NCBI RefSeq assembly: GCF_001544555.2
Contig: NZ_FCOK02000018.1
Location: 62,001 to 126,000 of the forward strand
Direction of reading: 5' to 3'
Source: Caballeronia udeis
GTDB lineage: Bacteria > Pseudomonadota > Gammaproteobacteria > Burkholderiales > Burkholderiaceae
DNA length: 64,000 bases
This document shows positions 55,438 to 62,539 of this stretch, piece by piece; positions within the stretch are counted from its first letter, which is position 1, and each line of letters starts with the position of its first letter. The notes beneath the pieces were generated by a model. That model was not told the DNA's origin. It saw only the letters and a program-made list of their open reading frames with translations, and made no database searches. A program made the position numbers and the translations under genes.

Positions 55438-56568
55438 ATGAATTTTGATTTTTCCGAAGAGGCGCTGGCAGTCGGTGACGAAGCGAAGCGCATCCTCGCA
55501 CGTCACGACAGCTTAGGAGGCGCGCGCCGCGTACTCGATGGACAGTCGTTATACGACGAGTCGCTTTGGCGTCTCGTTGTCGAACTCGGGTGGCCTGCGG
55601 CTTCCATTCCAGAGGATTGCGGAGGTTCCGGACTTTCCGACGAGGTGATATGTATGCTCGCCTACGAGCTCGGGAGGGCAAACGCCGCTATTCCGTTTTC
55701 GTCGTCGACGTACTTCGCGACTGGTGCGATCCTGGCCTACGGCTCGCCCGAACAGAAACAACGCCTGCTTCCCCTTCTTGCGACGGGTGGAGCGATCGGT
55801 ACTTTCAGTCTCGCAGAGGGATTCGATGCGACCCCGACGGGACCTTTCGCTTCCGAGGTGGTGGCCGGGCTCTTGAGTGGCGCGAAGTGGCCGGTGCCCG
55901 ACGGCGCCTGTGCGGACTTCGTTGTCGTTGCTGCGCGTGACGGCATGGTCAAAGACACCACCGGCCTCTATATCGTTCAACTGGACCTCCCGGAGGTTGA
56001 GCGTGAGTGTCTTACAACGCTTGATCCAACGCGCAACTACGCGCGCATCCGCTTCAAGAATGCGCATGCAGAGCGGTTAGGATCGACCGCAATCGAGCGA
56101 CGGGATCTGCATAACCTGTTGGCACGTGCGTCCGTGCCGCTAGCGTTCGAGATGCTTGGTGGCGCACAAGCCTGCCTGGACGCTGCGGTCGAATTCGCGA
56201 AGCTGCGCTACGCGTTTGGTCGTCCGATCGGATCGTTCCAAGCTATCAAACATAAGCTCGCAGACATGTATATCGCCGTCGAACTGGCGCGCGCCAACGC
56301 CTATTTCGCTGCGTGGGCGTTGACCGGCGATAGTACGAAAATGCCGCTTGCAGCAGCAATAGCGCAGGTTTCTGCGTCGAGCGCCTTTGACCTCTGCGCA
56401 AGAGAAAACATCCAGACACATGGCGGTTTCGGCGTGACATGGGAAGCCGGTTGCCATCTGTACCTGCGCCGATCCAAAGCGCTTTCGGCACTCGCCGGAG
56501 CTTCCTCTTACTGGAAAGAGGAGATCGTGAGTGAACTTGTCAAGCAGCCAGACCTTATCACCGGGTGA
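55438..56568 (+). CDS. Acyl-CoA dehydrogenase, partner subunit (heteromeric pair 2)
   Basis: 376 residues. GWPAASIPEDCGGSGLSD, FSLAEGFDATPTGPF, FAKLRYAFGRPIGSFQAIKHKLAD and NIQTHGGFGVTWEAGCHLYLRRS show the fold. The canonical TEP-SGSD FAD segment is degraded (LAEGFDATPTG), as in the non-FAD-binding subunits of alpha2beta2 ACADs. The second ACAD overlaps or follows directly (stop 56566-56568). It repeats the long/short arrangement of 48253-50448. Confidence 0.88.
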   Translation: MNFDFSEEALAVGDEAKRILARHDSLGGARRVLDGQSLYDESLWRLVVELGWPAASIPEDCGGSGLSDEVICMLAYELGRANAAIPFSSSTYFATGAILAYGSPEQKQRLLPLLATGGAIGTFSLAEGFDATPTGPFASEVVAGLLSGAKWPVPDGACADFVVVAARDGMVKDTTGLYIVQLDLPEVERECLTTLDPTRNYARIRFKNAHAERLGSTAIERRDLHNLLARASVPLAFEMLGGAQACLDAAVEFAKLRYAFGRPIGSFQAIKHKLADMYIAVELARANAYFAAWALTGDSTKMPLAAAIAQVSASSAFDLCARENIQTHGGFGVTWEAGCHLYLRRSKALSALAGASSYWKEEIVSELVKQPDLITG

Positions 56569-56573
56569 CCACG

Positions 56574-57809
56574 ATGGATTTTGACGATAAACCTGCTGAA
56601 GCGCTGTTTCGTGCTGAGGTGCGCGCGTTTCTCGAGCAACATGCCGTGCGCAAATCCGACACCCATGCGCGCCTGTCTCAGGGAGCACCCGACGCAGAGA
56701 TGGTCAGACGCGCCAGAGAATGGCAGGCCGTTAAGGCAGAGCACGGCTTTGCATCGATTCAACTGCCCAAGAAATGGGGTGGACGGGAGGGAAAGCCAAT
56801 CGAACAGGTTATTTACAATCAGGAAGAAAGCCACTTCGATGTTCCGCGTGGCGTTTTCGAGGTAACGCTGGGCATGTGCATTCCGACATTGCTAAGCTAC
56901 GCCGCGCAACCTGCTCTGGAACGGCACGTCAAGCCCGCGCTGAAGGGTGAAGAGATCTGGTGCCAGCTTTTTTCCGAGCCGTCTGCGGGTTCCGACCTCG
57001 CCGCGCTGCGCACGCGTGCCACTCGAGACGGTGAAGAATGGACTGTGAGCGGTCAGAAGATCTGGACGTCACACGCCAATATTGCGGACTTCGGGCTACT
57101 GCTTGCACGCACGAACCCGAAGATACCCAAGCATGCCGGCCTTACCGCGTTTTATATCGACATGCGTTCACCCGGAATAGAAGTCAGGCCGATCAAGCGT
57201 ATCTCTGGTGACCATAGCTTCAACGAAGTGTTCTTCGACGATGTTCGCATTCCCGACACACAGCGCCTAGGCGCGGTTGGCGAGGGATGGAGTGTTGCCC
57301 TGACGACGCTCTCACATGAACGGCTTGCAATAGCGGAGACCGGTGGTCCGACTTTCGCAGATATATTCCGCCTGTGTTCTCAGGCGGAGATCGGCGCGAA
57401 GTTGCCGATCGACAATCAAGCTGTCAGGGAAAGGCTTGCTGAGTGGTATGTTCAGACCGAAGGCGTCAAATACACCCGATACAGAGTGATGACAGCGCTG
57501 TCGCGCGGGCAGAAACCTGGGCCTGAGGCGTCAATAGCGAAGGCGGTCAACGCCCGTAAGTTGCAGGAAATCGTAGCGTTCGCATTGGAGGCCATGGGGC
57601 CCGCCGCCGTTGTGTCCGATCCTACCCTGGCATTGCACGGCGGCCTGTTTCAGGAAGCCTGTCTCTATGCGCCGGGCAAGCGAATCGCCGGCGGGACCGA
57701 CGAGATACTCCGGAACATTATTGCGGAACGCGTTCTCGGCTTACCGGGAGATCTACGCGTCGACAGAAACGTACCCTTCGACGAAATTCCCACATCTGGT
57801 TCTAGGTAG
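56574..57809 (+). CDS. Acyl-CoA dehydrogenase, main subunit (heteromeric pair 2)
   Basis: 411 residues from the ATG at 56574; a GTG at 56565 overlapping the previous stop is possible. QLFSEPSAGSDLAALRT and KIWTSHANIADFGLLLART are well-kept FAD contacts; IAGGTDEILRNIIAERVLGLPGD ends the fold with Gly in place of the catalytic Glu of YEGT. Together with the preceding gene it forms the second long/short pair. Last gene of the operon beginning at the acyl-CoA synthetase. Confidence 0.91.
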   Translation: MDFDDKPAEALFRAEVRAFLEQHAVRKSDTHARLSQGAPDAEMVRRAREWQAVKAEHGFASIQLPKKWGGREGKPIEQVIYNQEESHFDVPRGVFEVTLGMCIPTLLSYAAQPALERHVKPALKGEEIWCQLFSEPSAGSDLAALRTRATRDGEEWTVSGQKIWTSHANIADFGLLLARTNPKIPKHAGLTAFYIDMRSPGIEVRPIKRISGDHSFNEVFFDDVRIPDTQRLGAVGEGWSVALTTLSHERLAIAETGGPTFADIFRLCSQAEIGAKLPIDNQAVRERLAEWYVQTEGVKYTRYRVMTALSRGQKPGPEASIAKAVNARKLQEIVAFALEAMGPAAVVSDPTLALHGGLFQEACLYAPGKRIAGGTDEILRNIIAERVLGLPGDLRVDRNVPFDEIPTSGSR

Positions 57810-57893
57810 GATGCTGGCTTTGTATGATTTTCAACTTTGAAATGAACTCATACCTCAGGGCCTGGTGCCCTATCTCTATAAACGAGTGCAACC

Positions 57894-58253
57894 ATGGCAG
57901 ACTGCATCAGTGATTACAATTTTGAGCTTTATGTCGATCCGTACGACGGTCGCTCGGCGGTAATCGGCGATACCGACGGAACGGTCGTGGCAACCGTAAA
58001 TAGGCTTTCGCGTCATCACGCAGACGGACTTGCTATTGCCCGCCTTTTGCGTGCTGCTCCGACGATGCTCAGGGCGCTGGAAGTCGCGCTCGATGCGTAC
58101 AGCCCAAATTCCCATTTGCTCGGCCTTGGCTGCAGTGCGCAGCAACGCGCCGCGGCATCGGCAATACGGGAGGCGGTAGGTCTGGCTTTGTATGGCGCAC
58201 CGAATGAGAATCGAGCAAAGTCGACCGGAACCGCGCCAAGTGTTGTTCTGTAG
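57894..58253 (+). CDS. Hypothetical protein
   Basis: 119 residues, ATG at 57894. It starts FELYVDPYDGRSAVIGDTDGTVVATV, a short beta-rich stretch, then has a helical part with LLRAAPTMLRALEVAL, a pattern common at the end of small phage- and plasmid-borne proteins, and a polar C-terminal tail. I do not recognise a function. It lies after the catabolic operons and before the IS remnant, so it may be passenger DNA. Confidence 0.55.
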   Translation: MADCISDYNFELYVDPYDGRSAVIGDTDGTVVATVNRLSRHHADGLAIARLLRAAPTMLRALEVALDAYSPNSHLLGLGCSAQQRAAASAIREAVGLALYGAPNENRAKSTGTAPSVVL

Positions 58254-58873
58254 GGTTTTCCGTCGGATCGTCTGCGGTTTGTCATAGACGTTAGAGGCGA
58301 GGTCGAATAGACAGGCGGCGAACCGCTTGTGCTTGATGTTGCGCGCTCGGGGGGCTATATCCTTTTACTAACCCTTACATTGTGCTTCACTTGCGACCTT
58401 AGGCCGTGCGTTGCCCATTGATCAGCATCCCGATGTAAATAAATTCGTTTCCCCAGTCCATGCTCGGCTTCTGCCGAAAATTGGCGCGACCTCGTCTCGC
58501 ATTAGTCGAGATGGCGAAGGTCATCGCGGGTCCCTCTCAACGTTCGCCATAACTGATGTTGGTCGTTATTGGCAGCACGTCCGATGAGTTGTGGCGCACG
58601 AGAAGGCAGACATCGGGTTGCCGCTATGTGCTTGTCGTGTCTTGGCAGCGATTGATGGCAGACGCGAAATGTTCCTCTCGGAAGCCTTGTTTGGCCACTG
58701 GACCTTCGCCGCACAAATAGTAGAGGAAATTGTTGTCGATCTGGTTGTCGATCTTTGGGGGAAATCTGGCTTCGGGCGGTCTGTCAGAGTGCCGGAAAAC
58801 CCATTGCACTCTGTCGTGTGGCCATATGTCATCCGCGAACAGTTCAGATTGGTGTCGTTAAAAGAGACTAAGA
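58254..58873. other. About 620 bases without a recognisable gene
   Basis: Only short overlapping frames on both strands, none with a credible ribosome site or known motif. One plus-strand frame (58591-58893) encodes an Ile/Val-rich piece (QIVEEIVVDLVVDLWG) but reads through the left inverted repeat of the IS remnant, so it is not a convincing gene. Probably scar DNA from earlier insertions or deletions. Confidence 0.5.
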
Positions 58874-59447
58874 GGCGGTTTCAAAAAGGCTGAATAGATC
58901 GCTGGAGTGTGCGCTAGCAGATGTAGTGCACACCCGATCGCGCACCAGGGCCTGGCGAACCCGATGCAGTGTGAAAGCGTTTGCTGGGATTCAGTCTTCG
59001 GAGTCACGAACCGCATCGACCGTAGTGAAGCAGCCTCGAAAATGGATTCAGTATCGACGAAATCATTCTTGTTGCTTTTGACGAAAGGGCGCACGAATTG
59101 AGGAGAGGTCAGCTTGAGGGCATGTCCAAATTCATTGAACTTGCGTGCCATCCAATGAGCGCCGGCGCACGCCTCCATCACCACAGTGCAGCCATGAAAC
59201 GTGGCGAAAAACTCAAGCAGCTGCTTGCGGGAGAGTTTCCTACGAAACACAGCTTTACCGGACCTGTCCTTCCCATAGACATGAAATGAGTGCTTGCCCA
59301 GATCAATCCCAACTAACGTGACGTTCTGCATCGAAATGGCCCCCGGAGGAATTTTAATCAGCCTACTCGCTGAGAGGTGGGGGTGATCATCCCATTACAG
59401 CACGTCCATGAAGTTAACCGTCCCCTTCACGTCTTTTTGAAACCACC
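58874..59447. mobile_element. Truncated IS110-type element bounded by 17-bp inverted repeats
   Basis: GGCGGTTTCAAAAAGGC at 58874-58890 and its near reverse complement GTCTTTTTGAAACCACC at 59431-59447 match at 15 of 17 positions. Between them lies a broken IS110-family transposase gene. Outside the repeats are CTAAGA (left) and CTAAAA (right), a possible imperfect target duplication. IS110 elements usually lack such terminal repeats, so the repeats may belong to another element or a non-autonomous derivative. Confidence 0.6.
58912..59331 (-). pseudogene. IS110 family transposase, N-terminal remnant with frameshift
   Basis: From the ATG at 59331 the frame gives the DEDD domain: Asp10 in LVGIDLGKHSF, Glu53 in VVMEACAGAHW, Asp90 and Asp93 in KSNKNDFVDTE, then VTPKTESQQTLS. 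At about 58972 the match moves to another frame (LHRVRQALVRDRV) and stops soon after; the C-terminal transposase_20 domain with its Ser is missing. Not able to make an active transposase. Confidence 0.85.
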
Positions 59448-59463
59448 CTAAAAGGATCGTTGG

Positions 59464-60342
59464 ATGCCATTCACAGAAATTCCCGGTTGCAAACTTTTCT
59501 ATAAGAAGCTGGGCACTGGATCTCCCTCGCTTCTCTTTGTTCACGGTGGCTTTTGCGACCATCGTGACTGGCAGTTCCAAGTAGAGGCATTGCAAGATTC
59601 CTTCACGGTCGTGACGATAGACCAACGATGTCACGGTTCATCAGTAGCCGCGTACGATTCCTGCACAGTAGAGCAGTTCGCAACGGATGTGCACGATGTC
59701 ATCGATGCACTCGAACTCGGTCCGACGATTGTGATCGGGCACAGTCTCGGCGCGCGAGTGACGATTCAGGCGGCAGCCGATCGCCCGCAGCATCTTCTGG
59801 GTGCGGTACTCCTGGATGGCAGCCGACTCACAACGGGAAAGTCGCAAGAAGACGTAGAACGGGTGGAAGCACAGCGGTTGGGAGAAGATCCCAGCAAGTA
59901 TCTTGCTAGCCGCTTCGAATCGATGTTCTTCGAGAATGCCGACGCCGGCCTAAAAGCTCGCATATTCGATACAGCAGTCCGGACGCCGCACGCCGCTATC
60001 GAGGCGATCGCGCGCGCGACCGGATTATGGGATGCGTTGGGCCTGGACGTAGCGCTCGGTACCGTTCCTCCGACGGTGTCCGTCCTAGCGATTCAAAGCA
60101 CCTTTCACGACCACAAGACGGAGCGCCTCTCTCTTTCGCCTGAGACGAAAACGACTCCTTGGCTCGATCACCTGCGGCAGTATCTTCCTCAATTAGAGGT
60201 CGCTATCGTACCGGGTGTCGGTCACTTCAACATGCTCGAGGCACCGGATCAAATATCAGCGGCGATTAGGCAGTTCGCTGAAAAGTTGCGAAATGGGCGA
60301 ACTGCGTCGCAAGAAATTTCACCGTCACCGCAGGTCAAATAG
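59464..60342 (+). CDS. Alpha/beta hydrolase
   Basis: 292 residues; AAGGA about 9 bases upstream of the ATG. Oxyanion motif FVHGGFCDHRDW, nucleophile elbow IGHSLGARV, acid region ~225, and the His in VPGVGHFNMLE. Resembles the haloperoxidase/enol-lactonase group. It starts 16 bases after the IS remnant, which may have replaced its original promoter region. The next gene, another hydrolase, follows within 12 bases. Confidence 0.88.
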   Translation: MPFTEIPGCKLFYKKLGTGSPSLLFVHGGFCDHRDWQFQVEALQDSFTVVTIDQRCHGSSVAAYDSCTVEQFATDVHDVIDALELGPTIVIGHSLGARVTIQAAADRPQHLLGAVLLDGSRLTTGKSQEDVERVEAQRLGEDPSKYLASRFESMFFENADAGLKARIFDTAVRTPHAAIEAIARATGLWDALGLDVALGTVPPTVSVLAIQSTFHDHKTERLSLSPETKTTPWLDHLRQYLPQLEVAIVPGVGHFNMLEAPDQISAAIRQFAEKLRNGRTASQEISPSPQVK

Positions 60343-60354
60343 AGGAGCATGGTT

Positions 60355-61059
60355 ATGGCTACATTCGTTCTTGTTCACGGCGCATTTCATGGGGGTTGGT
60401 GCTATGGTCGCGTGGCGCGCCTTCTACGCATGGCCGGCCACGAAGTCTATACGCCAACCTTAACCGGACTCGGCGAACGTGCCCATCTGGCGTCCTTGTC
60501 GATCAATCTGTCTACGCACGTGGAGGATGTGGCGGCGCTGCTGCGCTGCGAGGGGTTATCCGACGTAATCCTATGCGGACACTCTTATGGTGGCATGGTT
60601 ATCACCGGTGTGGCGGCGATCGAAGGTGAGCGCATCAGCACGCTCGTGTATCTTGACGCGATCGTTCCCCAAGACGGTCAATCGTTATTCGATGTTGTCG
60701 GTTCGGAGACCATGTCACGCACCGTCTCCTCCGCTATGTTGGACGGCCGCGTGCCGTCACCTGGAACTGGATTCTTCAACGTCAATCCCGCCGATTCAGA
60801 CTGGGTCGAACGTCTGTGTGTGCCTCATCCCATCGCGACGTTCATCGAGGCGGTGAGATTAACGGGCAAGGAGCGTGCCGTTCGCAACCGTACATATGTG
60901 CTCGCCGAGAACTACAGCTTCGGGCTTAACCGCGAAGTATTTGAGCGGTTGAGTCACGATCCGGCCTGGCGCACTGTAGCCATCAATGCCGGGCATGACA
61001 TGATGATCGACGCGCCCGAAGAACTCGCTCAGGCGTTGCTTGCGGAAGTTGGACGCTAA
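60355..61059 (+). CDS. Alpha/beta hydrolase, EstC/methylesterase-like
   Basis: 234 residues from the ATG at 60355 with GGAG 7 bases upstream. FVLVHGAFHGGWCY at the start, LTGLGERAHL, nucleophile in LCGHSYGGMV, and the catalytic His in NAGHDMMIDAPEEL. This short form resembles plant-type methylesterases/hydroxynitrile lyases and bacterial EstC-like esterases. It likely hydrolyses an ester or lactone; same unit as the preceding hydrolase. The 280-base gap after it holds nothing recognisable. Confidence 0.88.
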   Translation: MATFVLVHGAFHGGWCYGRVARLLRMAGHEVYTPTLTGLGERAHLASLSINLSTHVEDVAALLRCEGLSDVILCGHSYGGMVITGVAAIEGERISTLVYLDAIVPQDGQSLFDVVGSETMSRTVSSAMLDGRVPSPGTGFFNVNPADSDWVERLCVPHPIATFIEAVRLTGKERAVRNRTYVLAENYSFGLNREVFERLSHDPAWRTVAINAGHDMMIDAPEELAQALLAEVGR

Positions 61060-61339
61060 GGGGGCTGATGCCGCGATACTACTACTCGGCGCAGCAGGGC
61101 GCGACATAGTACGGGAGGCTGCCACTGACGAGTGGAATTGGTCGCTCAAGTCACGTGGTTGGTACGTACGGTTCGCCTGCGCTGGGACGCTACACGTCGC
61201 TCCGAGCGCACGTCCGCGTTCGCGGAGTGGGCGACCGGTTCAATACTTTTTCAAAGCTTGCTTCGCTGTCCGACGAGCGACTAGGTCCCGCGTGTCATGC
61301 TGAAGCGCGAAGGGGGCGAATATCGCAAGACCGTGAGCG

Positions 61340-62131
61340 TCAGTGCCACTTCTTGGAGGCTGTGGTTCCGCCGTCTACAAGTATGTCCGCCCCGGTAATG
61401 AAAGAGGCTGCGGGACTAACTAGCCATTCAACGACCGATGCGACCTCTGCTGGCGTGCCGATCCGCTGGAGCGCCGCTTTCCGTAACGTCTGTGCGACCG
61501 CCGGTGTACTGAGTTCCCGCAATCCCATGGGCGTCGAGACAATGCCAGGGCTTACCGAAACTAAGCGCGCGCCGCATAAGCCCCAAGCTTTGGCGGCATA
61601 TTGGACACGCAGTAGATTTCCGCGCTTCGCTACTCTATATGCTTGAGAAGGATCATCGACATATAGTCCGCTGACGAGACCAAGTAATTCGTCCGCGGAG
61701 CTGGTCGCGAGTGACCGTTCGAGTTCGACAGGCAGTGCGATGCTGTGTCCCGCAATGCTAGCGATCGCCACGGCGACCGTGTTTTCCTGGGCGAGTGGCA
61801 GGAATAGATCGAGCATTAATGCGGTGCCAAGGAGGTCTACTGCGTAGATTCGATTTGGAGCCGCCATGACCGGTGAGACGCCAGCGGTATGTACAAGTGC
61901 CCTTAGTCGTCCAGCCGAAGCCACAAGCCCAGCGAAGGAATTCACCGATGCCGCATCGGAGACATCTAGTTCTCGGGGGAGAACTAGATAGCCTTCTGCG
62001 ATTAATGCTTGCGCTGAACTCGCGAGATGTTCTGCGTCGGAATCTCCTAAAACCAAGATGCGTCCTGGCCCTAATCGCCGTGCACAGGCCATCCCCATGC
62101 CTCCGATCCCAGTCACTACAACGATCTCCAT
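61340..62131 (-). CDS. SDR resembling 3-alpha-hydroxysteroid dehydrogenase (long insert before active Tyr)
   Basis: 263 residues from the ATG at 62131, with strong GGGAGG upstream. Nucleotide motif VVTGIGGMGMACARRL, ALVHTAGVSPVM, catalytic Ser in AIASIAGHS, Tyr-Lys in AYRVAKRG, and C-terminal FITGADILVDGG. Between Ser and Tyr there are about 43 residues instead of 13, an insert in the same place as in 3-alpha-HSD/carbonyl reductase (HsdA) of Comamonas testosteroni. This points to a cyclic, perhaps steroid- or terpenoid-like alcohol as substrate (inference). Operator site J lies 54 bases upstream. Confidence 0.86.
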   Translation of the reverse strand: MEIVVVTGIGGMGMACARRLGPGRILVLGDSDAEHLASSAQALIAEGYLVLPRELDVSDAASVNSFAGLVASAGRLRALVHTAGVSPVMAAPNRIYAVDLLGTALMLDLFLPLAQENTVAVAIASIAGHSIALPVELERSLATSSADELLGLVSGLYVDDPSQAYRVAKRGNLLRVQYAAKAWGLCGARLVSVSPGIVSTPMGLRELSTPAVAQTLRKAALQRIGTPAEVASVVEWLVSPAASFITGADILVDGGTTASKKWH

Positions 62132-62184
62132 TGTCACGACCTCCCGTGTTGCCGATATCAAAGTGAATGAACATAGTAGTTCGA

Positions 62185-62207
62185 TAAGATGATAGCGCGT
62201 CAGTTTC
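62185..62207 (+). promoter_or_regulatory. Operator site J upstream of the 3-alpha-HSD-like gene
   Basis: Left arm TAAGATGAT, spacer AGCGC, right arm GTCAGTTTC; core TGAT/GTCA complementary apart from a T/G change. Confidence 0.62.
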
Positions 62208-62539
62208 GTATGCTCAACTAGTGGAGATCTCGATGGCGGTTTTCAAGTCTGTATAGATAATTAAACGATCCGCTTTTGTGCATCCGATCTAGTCCGTGAT
62301 ATAACTGACGATGCATAATTTATATCCGTGCTGGGGCGCGAGCGCATCTGGAAACAAAGCATCGCACGCGAAATAACCGCGGGCGGGGTGACCGGTACGA
62401 GTTCGATGTGTCCGGTCGGAAAGGCGGGCGGCTTCTGCGTACGGCGGCGCGGGCGCCGAGCGTGTTAGTCGCCTGCTGCCGGGACGACGCGCCGTCCTCA
62501 ACGGAAAGTGGAGGGGATAACCAGTGATGAGTCGAGGTC
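62208..62539. other. Intergenic region before the MFS exporter
   Basis: 332 bases without a credible gene. Operator site K lies at 62301-62323. The stretch from about 62330 to the MFS start is GC-rich and shows no clear promoter. Confidence 0.55.
62301..62323 (-). promoter_or_regulatory. Operator site K upstream of the MFS exporter gene
   Basis: Read on the minus strand: ATAAATTAT-GCATC-GTCAGTTAT, one core mismatch. Orientation is opposite to site J, as with the C1/C2 pair. Confidence 0.65.

Noticed and set aside
58591..58893. 100-codon plus-strand frame before the IS remnant
   Set aside because: No family match, no good ribosome site and it reads into the inverted repeat of the element.
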